The translations under genes and the position numbers were made by a program. The notes beneath the pieces were generated by a model that saw only the letters and a list, made by a program, of their open reading frames with translations, did no database searches and was not told where the DNA came from. Positions 34,338-42,535 of a stretch of DNA of 64,000 bases are shown here, piece by piece. Source of the stretch: CAG-390 sp964579135 (GTDB lineage: Bacteria; Bacillota; Clostridia; Oscillospirales; CAG-272); assembly GCA_964579135.1 (NCBI GenBank), contig CAZOFD010000001.1, positions 34,483 to 98,482 on the forward strand, read 5' to 3'. Within the stretch, counting starts at the first letter, position 1; each line of letters starts with the position of its first letter.

Positions 34338-34364
34338 ACAAAGCGAAAAACAAGTAGTATAATA
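34336..34364 (+). promoter_or_regulatory. Possible promoter of the PrsA-like gene
   Basis: TAGACA (34336-34341), 17-bp spacer, TATAAT (34359-34364), overlapping the mfd stop. The following bases repeat TATAAT at 34364-34369. Confidence 0.55.
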
Positions 34365-34410
34365 TAATTGTCGTTTTTATACAATCGAAAAACAAGGAAC
34401 GGATAAATTT

Positions 34411-35589
34411 ATGAAAACCTTTTGCAAAAAATATCTCGTGCTGCTGCTCGCGATAGCGTTGCTTCTGCCGACACTCGCCGCCTGCGCCTCTCTCGGCGAG
34501 CCGGCACTTAAACTCGGCAAAACGGAAATAACGGAAAATATGATAGAGTTTTGGCTGACAAGATACAAAGCCGAGTTTCTCTACTATTACCGTTCGGCTA
34601 TACTTAACGAATATTCCACCTTTGCCGACTTTTGGGCGGATACCGCCGAGGACGGCAGAACGTACGACGAAATCTTTACCGCAAACGTGATCGAATCCGC
34701 GAAAACGTACCTTTGCGTTGCATATCTTTTTGACGAAAAAGGGCTCTCCCTGCCCGAAGAAACGGTCGCGGCGGTAGACAAAACGATAAGCGATATGATA
34801 GAGAACTTAGCCGACGGGAGCAGCTCCGAATTCAACACCCAGCTCGCGCAATACGGCGTTAACAAAAAGATATTGCGAGAGCTCTATCTGCTTGAAGAAA
34901 AAGCGGAATATCTAAAGAACTATCTCTTCTCCGACAGCGGCGAAAAGCGCATAACGCAAAAACAAAAGGACGAATATTATAACGACAATTTTCTGCGTAT
35001 GGAGCAGATCTGCATATTTATCAACGAAACGCCGAAGCTCGACAGCGACGGAAATTACGAAAAAGACGACGACGGCTACACCGCATATCGCGATATGACG
35101 GAAGAAGAAAACAAAAAAGCGCGCGAAAAAGCCGCCGAAGCCTTTGAAAAAGCTGTCGCAGGCGCCGATTTTGACGACTTGGTAAAAAAATACGACGAAA
35201 ACAAAGCCGACGACGGCTATACCGGAGGGATATATATGAGCACCGTATCCGCCTCGGGATACGACGAATCTCTCGGCAAGATATACGAGGAACTGAGCGA
35301 TATGGAGATCGGCAGCGTCGCTATGGTCGAGACCGAGAACGGCTTGCACATAATAAAGCGTTTGCCGCTTGAGGAAAAGGCATACGAGGACGACGCAAAC
35401 ACCGACTTTTTCACCTTTTGGGATTCGCGCCAACAAAATTACGTCACCTACGAGCAGTACCTGCGCACGCCGTTTTTCCTTGAATATATAAACGGTTTGC
35501 TCGAGGAATACGCCGACAAGATCAAGATCGACGAGGATATAATAAAGTCGCTCAAGATCAGCAGCGTCAACGCCAACTACGATTTTTAA
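34411..35589 (+). CDS. Lipoprotein peptidyl-prolyl isomerase (PrsA/SurA-like foldase)
   Basis: 392-residue membrane-anchored extracytoplasmic folding factor. A lipoprotein signal peptide ends in LAAC (residues ~22-25). A helical SurA-like N-terminal part (LKLGKTEITENMIEFWLTRY) is followed by a parvulin rotamase domain, ~residues 195-320 ('QICIFINETPKL...', 'AGADFDDLVKKYDENKADDG', 'METENGLHIIKRL'-like 'VETENGLHIIKRL'). A C-terminal helix completes it. mfd lies upstream. Its likely job is folding secreted proteins. Confidence 0.85.
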   Translation: MKTFCKKYLVLLLAIALLLPTLAACASLGEPALKLGKTEITENMIEFWLTRYKAEFLYYYRSAILNEYSTFADFWADTAEDGRTYDEIFTANVIESAKTYLCVAYLFDEKGLSLPEETVAAVDKTISDMIENLADGSSSEFNTQLAQYGVNKKILRELYLLEEKAEYLKNYLFSDSGEKRITQKQKDEYYNDNFLRMEQICIFINETPKLDSDGNYEKDDDGYTAYRDMTEEENKKAREKAAEAFEKAVAGADFDDLVKKYDENKADDGYTGGIYMSTVSASGYDESLGKIYEELSDMEIGSVAMVETENGLHIIKRLPLEEKAYEDDANTDFFTFWDSRQQNYVTYEQYLRTPFFLEYINGLLEEYADKIKIDEDIIKSLKISSVNANYDF

Positions 35590-35597
35590 ACCGAAAA

Positions 35598-35636
35598 CGA
35601 AAGATCCGACGCTCACGCGTCGGACCTTTCGTTTTT
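35598..35636. terminator. Terminator after the PrsA-like gene
   Basis: 14-bp stem with one mismatch (35598-35611 and 35618-35631), then TTTTT. It lies between convergent genes and can also serve the minus-strand gene. Confidence 0.88.
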
Positions 35637-35646
35637 GCACCGCGTA

Positions 35647-37215
35647 TCATTCGGATACGCGCTCGTACGTAATAATGGAGCGGATCGAAGAATATCTGTA
35701 ACCCATCTTATACGCGGTCGAATCCTCGAACGCCACGTTGTCGCCGTCCTCGGCTTTGTAAGCCGCCGGGTCGCTCACGGCAAACCGCAATTTCGAAGAA
35801 TTCTTTTCTTCCGGATTCAGGCATTTCGTTATGACTATGTAATGCGTGTTGTTGCCGAGGGAAAGCTCGGCGATTATCCCCTGCGGATATTGATCGAGCA
35901 ACTTTTTTATCGTCGCCTTACCGACGCCGTATACTCTGCGATAGGAGACGTCGTCGCCGTCCACGTTAAAACGGGCAGCCGTTACGCGCCAATTCATATT
36001 TACGGGGTTGCCGTACATCTTTTCTTTTACCGATTCAACTCCGTAGTTGCCGCTGTTCGCAAGCGCGACGGTATACGGGTCGGCTGCAAGGTTGTCGGTC
36101 TGCCCCGTTCGCAGATCGTACCCCGTCGTCAGCGTCGCCCCCATATTTCTGAGCACCATCGAGACGGAGCAAAGTGCGCACCCCACGTCTATCCAACTGT
36201 ATTTGTTGCCGTTCGGGTCGTCTACCGCAAACAGCGTTGAGCCGAACTTCAGCCCCTCGAGCTCCGAAGCGCTCCAATCGCTGGTATAAACGTTGTTTTG
36301 ACTGAACCACGAAAAAGCTTCGTTGTCCGATACCTCGACCGTAAACGAGGCGCTTACCCCGTCGGCGGTGGCAGTAACCGTGACCGTACCGCACTCAAGC
36401 GCACAATATCTGCCGTCGGTGCCTACCATAAGCACCCGATTGTCATCCGACGACCATACGACGTCGTCTATAAGATCGTACGGATACTTTTTGGCAAAGA
36501 ATTCGCCCGAGGAATAGAGGCGAACGCTTGTCGAATTATACGCAACGCCGATCTTTTCGGTCTCTACCTTTTCGAAATACCAGATCTGAGACGTATTCGA
36601 CGAATCGTACGGCGCTATGCCGACTTGCACGTCTCCGAACACGGACACGGTCGTAAGCTCCGCGACGACCTCGCTTCTGCCGTTCTCAAAAGGCAGCGCT
36701 ATCGAAAAACCGTCGCCGCAAGGCATTATATCGAAAAGTGTCTCGTTGCTTTTTTCCGCGGCGGACACCTTTGTCAAAACGACGCTGTCCTTTTTGTCGT
36801 CGCCATGCCAAGTCAGCGCGTAATCTCCGCCGTCGTTTTGCGGCACAAGCGTATAAGTGCCGTTTTCCGCCGCGTCGACAAGAAAGATCTGTCCCTCGTC
36901 CTTTTCGGCAAAAGTTGCGCAATACGTTTTGCCCGCGGATTTGGAAGATTCGCGGTACACGTCAAGATACTTGCCGCTATATGCGTTTTTTATGCGATAA
37001 ACGCCGGGGCGGACAGACGTCTGCTCCGCATATTCTTCCGTCTCGACGTTCGTCGCCCCGTTTCCGACGTCGTCGGCATCGCCCTTATCCGCCCGCGAGG
37101 TCTCCTCAAAAGCAACGGGATCCGTTGCCGCGGCAGGCGTCACGTCCGCTTTGGCAAGCATCAGCGCTGCCAAAGCGAATGCCGCCGCCCTCAGGCATAT
37201 TCGGGTGTGATTCAT
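35647..37215 (-). CDS. Secreted RICIN / Ig-like / C39-like cysteine peptidase
   Basis: 522-residue exported protein. A signal peptide (~1-30) and acidic linker lead to a ricin-type beta-trefoil region (~68-215; GVYRIKNAYSGKYLDVYRES, TYTLVPQNDGGDYALTW, SSNTSQIWYFEKV). A BIG_2-type Ig-like domain (~220-300; DDVVWSSDDNRVLMV, GTVTVTATADG) comes next. The C-terminal papain-like domain (~325-510) has a probable catalytic Cys in DVGCALCSVSMVLRNMGA, His in THYIVITKC and Asp in VSDPA. It most resembles C39-like peptidases but could be a non-proteolytic relative. No cell-wall sorting motif. It is the last gene of a four-gene block starting with sortase B. Confidence 0.72.
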   Translation of the reverse strand: MNHTRICLRAAAFALAALMLAKADVTPAAATDPVAFEETSRADKGDADDVGNGATNVETEEYAEQTSVRPGVYRIKNAYSGKYLDVYRESSKSAGKTYCATFAEKDEGQIFLVDAAENGTYTLVPQNDGGDYALTWHGDDKKDSVVLTKVSAAEKSNETLFDIMPCGDGFSIALPFENGRSEVVAELTTVSVFGDVQVGIAPYDSSNTSQIWYFEKVETEKIGVAYNSTSVRLYSSGEFFAKKYPYDLIDDVVWSSDDNRVLMVGTDGRYCALECGTVTVTATADGVSASFTVEVSDNEAFSWFSQNNVYTSDWSASELEGLKFGSTLFAVDDPNGNKYSWIDVGCALCSVSMVLRNMGATLTTGYDLRTGQTDNLAADPYTVALANSGNYGVESVKEKMYGNPVNMNWRVTAARFNVDGDDVSYRRVYGVGKATIKKLLDQYPQGIIAELSLGNNTHYIVITKCLNPEEKNSSKLRFAVSDPAAYKAEDGDNVAFEDSTAYKMGYRYSSIRSIITYERVSE

Positions 37216-37251
37216 AAACAGTCCTCTTTCCGGCTTTTCCCCAAGCCTGTC

Positions 37252-38022
37252 TTAATCAGCGTTTTCGTCCTCGCCCGGGCGAGACGACTGCTTTATCTCT
37301 TTGTTTTTAACGTTCTTTTTTATCCTCGCAAGGTCGCGCAGCATACGAAACGCGTCGCGTAGCACCCGCACCTTCGAATCGCCGTGGTTTATGACCTTGA
37401 CCGGCATCTCGCCGATCTCGTAGCCGAGACGCGACGCCAACAGTATGACCTCGAAATCAAACGCGAAACCGTCGACCTCGCAAAGCGAAAAAATCTTTTT
37501 CGCCGCCTCGCGGCGAAAAGCCTTGCATCCGCACTGCGAATCGCTCACCTTAAAGCCGCCCCACGTGCATATCACCTTGATATATATCTTCGACGCGAGC
37601 TTGCGAAAAAAGGTATACCCCTCGTATCCCTCGCTCGAAATATTGCGCGAACCTATTATCACGCTTTTTTTCGGATCGAGCGCAAGTTGTTCGGCAAGCC
37701 CGGCGATAACGTCGGTGCCGTAAGCGAGATCGGCGTCGGTAAACACGACCGTATCGCCCTCGGCGACAAGCGCACCGGTGCGCACCGCGCAACCCTTGCC
37801 GCGATTTTGGTCGTATCCGCAAACGCGAACACCGCCGAGATTAAGCTCACGCAATATCTCGCGCGAGTCGTCGCAGCTCCCGTCGTCTATAAATATTATT
37901 TCGTATTCGCGACCGTTATCGCCGGCGGGGAACGCGTGTTCCATATAATCGCAAAGCGTCTTTGCCGTGTCGGCTATAACGGCGGCTTCGTTATACATAG
38001 GTATCAATACCGATATCTTCAT
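37252..38022 (-). CDS. GT2 glycosyltransferase (dolichyl-phosphate mannosyltransferase-like)
   Basis: 256-residue cytosolic or membrane-associated family 2 glycosyltransferase. GT-A motifs: SVLIPMYNEAAVIADT, IIFIDDGSCDDSREIL, NRGKGCAVRTG, and the DXD-type FTDADLAYG. 'DSQCGCKAFRREAA' and 'DGFAFDFEVILLASRLGY' are typical of the DPM1/Alg5-like group. No C-terminal membrane helices, so it probably makes a polyprenyl-phosphate-sugar donor for wall or glycan synthesis. It lies 68 bp after the methyltransferase gene. Confidence 0.88.
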   Translation of the reverse strand: MKISVLIPMYNEAAVIADTAKTLCDYMEHAFPAGDNGREYEIIFIDDGSCDDSREILRELNLGGVRVCGYDQNRGKGCAVRTGALVAEGDTVVFTDADLAYGTDVIAGLAEQLALDPKKSVIIGSRNISSEGYEGYTFFRKLASKIYIKVICTWGGFKVSDSQCGCKAFRREAAKKIFSLCEVDGFAFDFEVILLASRLGYEIGEMPVKVINHGDSKVRVLRDAFRMLRDLARIKKNVKNKEIKQSSRPGEDENAD

Positions 38023-38090
38023 TTTATCGTTTTTACCTTTACAAAAACTTTTTATCGTGCGCGGCGCGACGTAAGGCTTTTTTGCAACAT

Positions 38091-38927
38091 TTAAGACTCG
38101 CGCCCCTTTTCGTAAACGAGAAAATCGACCTCTACCTCGGTCAAAAGAGAGTCGAGACTGCAAAGCCGCTCGTAAGCCTCGGCGGAGGTACGGAATTTAT
38201 ACGGCGTCATACCGAAAAGTCTCTTTATATCGTCGCCGTTATCTATCCGCATATCGTAAGCCGTGCGCCTTTTTTCGGCAAAACACATATTCATCGGGAG
38301 ATCGGCGCGCTCGTCGTTAAGATAAACGCTGTCGTATACGGCTTTTTTGAGACCGAGCAGATGATTCGGCGCGGCGCAGGCAACGATAAGCACGCCGCCG
38401 GGCTTTAACACGCGCAATATCTCCGCCTCCGCTATCGGGGAGAAAACGCAAATCGCACCGCCCGCGCAAGCATCGGCTACCGGCAACTTGTACACCGAAG
38501 CAACGGTATAAAAAGCGTTGTCTCCGCCGCGTGCCCGACAGCGCTTTGCCGCCCTGTCGACCGCATATTTCGATACGTCGGCGCCGATAAGACCGCCGCG
38601 CCTCGATGCGGCGAGCCTTTCGGAATAATATCCCTCGCCGCAACCGAGATCGAGGATAACGTCGTCGTCGGGGACATATTTGCCGCAAAGCTCCGCCAAA
38701 GTATCCGCTATCGGAGCGTAATATCCGCCGTTCAAAAAAGCCGTTCTGTCGGCAACCGCGGCTTTGGGGTCGCCTCCGCCGCCCGGCTTCGCGGAAAGAT
38801 CCGCATAGCCCGACGAGGCAAGGTCAAAACAATGCCTTTTTTTCTCGCCGAGGCAAAAAAGACTTTTTTCTTTTTTCTCAAGCGCGGCACCGCAAAGCGG
38901 GCAACGCAAAGCGTCCGTTACCGTCAT
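38091..38927 (-). CDS. 23S rRNA guanine-N1 methyltransferase, RlmA-like
   Basis: 278-residue SAM-dependent methyltransferase with an N-terminal zinc finger (CPLCGAAL ... CLGEKKRHCFD) as in RlmA(I/II), which methylates G745/G748 of 23S rRNA. SAM-binding motif: ILDLGCGEGYYSERL (~95-109). 'FDLASSGYADLSAK' matches the RlmA linker. The ATG at 38927 lies 1 bp after the sortase stop (TGATATG), suggesting coupling. Substrate position cannot be read. Confidence 0.83.
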   Translation of the reverse strand: MTVTDALRCPLCGAALEKKEKSLFCLGEKKRHCFDLASSGYADLSAKPGGGGDPKAAVADRTAFLNGGYYAPIADTLAELCGKYVPDDDVILDLGCGEGYYSERLAASRRGGLIGADVSKYAVDRAAKRCRARGGDNAFYTVASVYKLPVADACAGGAICVFSPIAEAEILRVLKPGGVLIVACAAPNHLLGLKKAVYDSVYLNDERADLPMNMCFAEKRRTAYDMRIDNGDDIKRLFGMTPYKFRTSAEAYERLCSLDSLLTEVEVDFLVYEKGRES

Positions 38928-38928
38928 A

Positions 38929-40020
38929 TCAATTTTCCACCGAAACGAGTTTTGCCTGCACAACGTATCGGTAAAGATCGTTCGTTCCGTCGGTATCGCA
39001 GGTCGAAAGCGTAAGCACAACGTCGTCCTTATCGAACGTTATGCCGTCTTTTTGAAAAACGGACATATTTTTGTAATAGTTGCAAAAATCGACGAAATCC
39101 TCGTCCGAAAAGAACTCCGTTCTGAAATATCGCTCCGTGTTTACCGCTTTGTACACGGCAAAGACCTCGAAAATATATATCCCGTCAAAAGCGAATATCT
39201 CTATCTGCGTATCGTTGAAAGCCGCCTCGTTAAAGAACGCGTCAAGCTCGTGAAACATCGAAGAAGTGTTCCACATATTGTGCCCGTATATCACGAGATT
39301 TCGGTTTGCGGTAACGGTCGGCGCGTTTCTGTAATCGACGAATATCGTGCCGGAGTTCAGCTTTTGCCCGTCGAAACCGTGGTTTAAATAAAAGTCGTTA
39401 TCCGTCGTTTGGACGATCGGATACTTTATATCCACCGAAGGATTGCCTTTGCGCTCTATGCTGATAAAGCCGAACGTTTCGCCGTTTTTTTGGCGCAAAG
39501 TCTCAAGATAAGCGAGCACGCGCTGAAATCGCAACGTGGGTATATAGGTAACGCCGTTTGACGGAGGGTCGTAGACCTGCGCCCCGTTTACAAGAACCTC
39601 GGAATACTTCATAAGCGCCGAGTCGGGCGACATCGGAGATTGGCGCAACGTCGGCTCGACGGGGAGCGGCGCAAGCAACGCCCTTTCAAACCCGTCGGCA
39701 TATTCGTCGTAAAGCACCCTCGCGCGATTGTAATCCGCCACGATGCTTACCACCTCGAAAACGGAAAAAGACAATATCGCAAGGCACAGCAGCACGATTA
39801 CCGCGCTTGTGACGGCGCCGCGCCTTTTTTTCTTCTTTTTCGCGCGCAAACGCCGTGCAAGCTCGGGCGAAACGTCGTCTGCACGCAACGCGTCGAGCGA
39901 TTCGATGAAAAGATCGGCACGCCGCGCTTCGATTTCCGCATCGTTCTTCGGCGTTTGTTCTTCGCTCAAGCCGATCTCGCGACTCGCCGTTTCGTTTTGC
40001 CAAATATTCGCGTCCGCCAC
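38929..40020 (-). CDS. srtB: Class B sortase
   Basis: Membrane-anchored transpeptidase that attaches surface proteins to peptidoglycan. The GTG at 40020 follows GGAGGG; an ATG at 40071 would add 17 residues without a good site. 363 residues: a charged cytoplasmic N-terminus, a poly-Lys stretch, a membrane helix (~69-90; VTSAVIVLLCLAILSFSVF) and the sortase barrel. Catalytic His in LVIYGHNM, Cys in LSTCDTDGTN, Arg in LYRYVVQAKL. A PETGD-bearing protein in the B12 operon is a possible substrate, though SrtB usually prefers NPxTx motifs. Confidence 0.9.
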   Translation of the reverse strand: MADANIWQNETASREIGLSEEQTPKNDAEIEARRADLFIESLDALRADDVSPELARRLRAKKKKKRRGAVTSAVIVLLCLAILSFSVFEVVSIVADYNRARVLYDEYADGFERALLAPLPVEPTLRQSPMSPDSALMKYSEVLVNGAQVYDPPSNGVTYIPTLRFQRVLAYLETLRQKNGETFGFISIERKGNPSVDIKYPIVQTTDNDFYLNHGFDGQKLNSGTIFVDYRNAPTVTANRNLVIYGHNMWNTSSMFHELDAFFNEAAFNDTQIEIFAFDGIYIFEVFAVYKAVNTERYFRTEFFSDEDFVDFCNYYKNMSVFQKDGITFDKDDVVLTLSTCDTDGTNDLYRYVVQAKLVSVEN

Positions 40021-40118
40021 GCCTTTCCCTCCTTTTCGCCGATTTGTTTGTGCTTTTTTGCCGATTTGCATTTTGCCGCAGTTCGGGGCGTTGCGCCCGT
40101 TTATATCTACAACTTTAT

Positions 40119-40147
40119 ATTATATAATAAAAGTAAACAAATTTCAA
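40119..40147 (-). promoter_or_regulatory. Promoter of the sortase operon
   Basis: Minus strand: TTGAAA (40142-40147), 17-bp spacer, TATAAT (40119-40124), about 100 bp before the srtB start. Confidence 0.65.
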
Positions 40148-40189
40148 CCCCGTTTTTGCCGAAAGGTCGCTTTTCTGCCGAAATACCCT

Positions 40190-40231
40190 AAAAAAAGCGG
40201 GCAAACGTCAAGATCAAAAGACATTTGCCCG
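40190..40231 (-). terminator. Terminator after the histidine kinase gene
   Basis: Minus-strand hairpin (arms 40220-40231 and 40198-40209; one mismatch) followed by C and seven T residues. Confidence 0.85.
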
Positions 40232-40248
40232 TATGAAGATATCGTTTT

Positions 40249-41712
40249 TTATTCAACGGAGTCGAGCTCAAACCAGAAAGTAGAGCCCTTGCCCACACAA
40301 CTTTCCACCCCGTAAGAAGCACCGTGCAACTGCAATATGTTCTTTACTATCGAAAGTCCGAGGCCGCTGCCGACAAACGCCCTGCGGTGCACTTTGTCGA
40401 CCTTATAATACCTATCCCATATATACGGGAGTTTGTCGGGCGGGATCCCATCGCCCGTATCGGAAACGGAAATACGCACCTTGCCGTTTTCGTCCGACGT
40501 TTGAACTACCGTAACGGTTTTGTCCTCGCCGCAATAGTTCACCGCGTTGTTGACAAGATTGGAAACGACTTGAAGTATCTTGCCGCGATCGGCATATACC
40601 GAAACGTTCTCCGAATATTCGAACTCTACGCAAACGCCCGAAGATTCGAGCATCTTGGAGTATCTGCCGGCGATATCGCGCACCGCGTCCGTCAAATCGA
40701 ACCTCGTACGTTCGAGCCGCTCCGTGACCGCCTCCGTTTTCGAAAGATCGAGCATATCGTTAACGAGAGCCGTCAGCCTATTCGCCTCGTCGACTATGAT
40801 CTGCACGTTTTCGGGCGTATTCTCCCCGGGGATGTCCCGCATCATCTCCGCATATCCCGTTATCATCGTAAGCGGAGTGCGCAAGTCGTGGGAAACGTTT
40901 GCCATAAGTTCTCTTTTCAAAGCGTCCGTTTTGCCGATCTCTTGCGCGGCGACGTTCAGCGCCTTTGCGAGATCCCTTGTTTCCCTATACCCGTTCGGTT
41001 CGAAATCCGCGTTGTAGTTGCCCGCCGCAAGTTCTTTCGCCGCGGCGGTCATACGCTTCAGCGGGCGCGCTATTTGCGAAGAAAACACGTAACCGAGAAG
41101 CATACCGCTCACCACGAGCACGGCGGCAAGCCAAACGAATTGCGTGCCTATACTTGTAACCGTAGACTGTTTCGGAGCAAATTCCGTATTGAGAAATATC
41201 GCCCAATTTCGCCCCTCACCGTCGGATACGGCGCGCACAAGGATGTACGTCACGTTGCCGTCGCCTGCTTTCGAGGGCGACGCATCCGAACGCACCGCGC
41301 CGCCGAGGCTCCTACTCGACCACTCGCCCCCCTCCGACACCGCGTTCGAATAATAAGTGTAAAGACCGCTGTAATCGAGTTTGTGGATCATACAGGTCGG
41401 CGAACGATCGAAAGACACCGCCTCTCTGCCGGCGGACGGCGAATACACCTCGAATATCCGAACGCATATGCCGTATTCGTCGGAAAAGCCGAAAGCGACC
41501 TCGGCAAGCAGATCCTCGTCGTCCAAAACGCGCGATATGGTCTCCGCGGCTTTGTCTATCTCTTTAAGTTTGGTCTTTTCGTAAAAAAACTCAAAGAGCC
41601 TGACCTGAAAAAGCCATATCATCAAAATGATAAAAAGGCTGAAAGTCCCGAAACATATAACGAGTCTGCCGCGCATACCGACTCCGCGCCACGAACGCTC
41701 TTTTTTGCTCAT
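40249..41712 (-). CDS. Sensor histidine kinase
   Basis: 487-residue membrane kinase. Two membrane helices (~15-37 and ~190-210) bracket an extracytoplasmic sensor region of ~150 residues with no family I recognise. A HAMP domain (~212-262; SSQIARPLKRMTAAAKELAA), HisKA (phospho-His in ANVSHDLRTPLTMI) and HATPase_c (VVSNLVNNAVNY, VSDTGDGIPPDKLPYIWDRY, GSGLGLSIVK) follow. It pairs with the OmpR-type regulator encoded just upstream. An intrinsic hairpin between the two genes may reduce its expression. Confidence 0.95.
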   Translation of the reverse strand: MSKKERSWRGVGMRGRLVICFGTFSLFIILMIWLFQVRLFEFFYEKTKLKEIDKAAETISRVLDDEDLLAEVAFGFSDEYGICVRIFEVYSPSAGREAVSFDRSPTCMIHKLDYSGLYTYYSNAVSEGGEWSSRSLGGAVRSDASPSKAGDGNVTYILVRAVSDGEGRNWAIFLNTEFAPKQSTVTSIGTQFVWLAAVLVVSGMLLGYVFSSQIARPLKRMTAAAKELAAGNYNADFEPNGYRETRDLAKALNVAAQEIGKTDALKRELMANVSHDLRTPLTMITGYAEMMRDIPGENTPENVQIIVDEANRLTALVNDMLDLSKTEAVTERLERTRFDLTDAVRDIAGRYSKMLESSGVCVEFEYSENVSVYADRGKILQVVSNLVNNAVNYCGEDKTVTVVQTSDENGKVRISVSDTGDGIPPDKLPYIWDRYYKVDKVHRRAFVGSGLGLSIVKNILQLHGASYGVESCVGKGSTFWFELDSVE

Positions 41713-41750
41713 ATCGACACAGTCCCCCTCCGAAAGTTCCGAAAATCAAA

Positions 41751-41798
41751 GTCGAAAAAATCGGAGGGCGGCAAAAACAGGCGCCGACCTCCGATTTT
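41751..41798 (-). terminator. Internal hairpin terminator between response regulator and kinase
   Basis: On the minus strand, AAAATCGGAGG plus CGGC (41783-41798 side) pairs with GCCG and CCTCCGATTTT (41757-41772 side), with one mismatch, and runs into TTTTTT. It lies between the regulator stop and the GGAGGGGG site of the kinase, so it should attenuate kinase expression. Confidence 0.75.
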
Positions 41799-41806
41799 CG
41801 GGAATA

Positions 41807-42496
41807 TCATTTTCCCTCAAAGCGGTAACCGATACCGCGAAGCGTAACTATATACGACGAATACCGCCCGAGCGACTTGCGCAAAAGTTTTATGTGCGTA
41901 TCGAGCGTTCTGGCATCACCGTAAAAATCGTATCCCCAAACGTCGCAGATAAGCTTTTCGCGCGAAAGAGCCACGTTGCGGTTTGCAAGCATATAAAACA
42001 GCAATTCGTACTCTTTGGGCGACATATCCACGCGCTCGCCGTCGATATATACTATCCGCGCCGTTATATCCGCGCGAAAAGCGCCGCCGTCAAGCTCGAC
42101 GATCTCGTTTTTCGGCGCGTCGGCGGTGACCTTGCCGCTCGCACGCTTCATTATGGCGTCTATACGGAGCATCAGTTCTTTCGGAGAGAAAGGTTTTACC
42201 ACGTAATCGTCGACCCCTATGCTGAAGCCGTTTATCTTGTCGTATTCCTCTCCCCGCGCGGAAAGCATTATTATCGGGGTCTGACAAGTTTTTCTGATCT
42301 CGCGACTTGCGGAAAATCCGTCGAGCTCCGGCATCATAATATCCATTATGATGATGTCAAACTTCTCCGTACGGCAAAGGCTGACCGCTTCCATTCCGTC
42401 GGCGGCTTCGGTCACGCTGTGCCCCTCGAACTCCGCGTATTTTTTTATAACGGAGCGAATTCGCGCCTCGTCGTCGACAACCAAGATATTATACAC
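41807..42496 (-). CDS. OmpR/PhoB-family response regulator
   Basis: 229-residue DNA-binding regulator. The receiver domain has the acidic pair VVDDE, phosphoacceptor Asp in IIMDIMMPELDGF, Thr/Ser switch in IIMLSARGEEYD and Lys in YVVKPFSPKEL. The C-terminal winged helix (MSPKEYELLFYMLANRN, REKLICDVWGYDFYGDARTLDTHI, IVTLRGIGYRFEG) is of the OmpR/PhoB type. It lies between htrA and its kinase. It probably regulates the operon, given direct repeats at the htrA promoter. Confidence 0.96.
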   Translation of the reverse strand: MYNILVVDDEARIRSVIKKYAEFEGHSVTEAADGMEAVSLCRTEKFDIIIMDIMMPELDGFSASREIRKTCQTPIIMLSARGEEYDKINGFSIGVDDYVVKPFSPKELMLRIDAIMKRASGKVTADAPKNEIVELDGGAFRADITARIVYIDGERVDMSPKEYELLFYMLANRNVALSREKLICDVWGYDFYGDARTLDTHIKLLRKSLGRYSSYIVTLRGIGYRFEGK

Positions 42497-42535
42497 CGTT
42501 ATTCGTCTCCTTTTTGCGTATTTGCGCGCCGCGTA

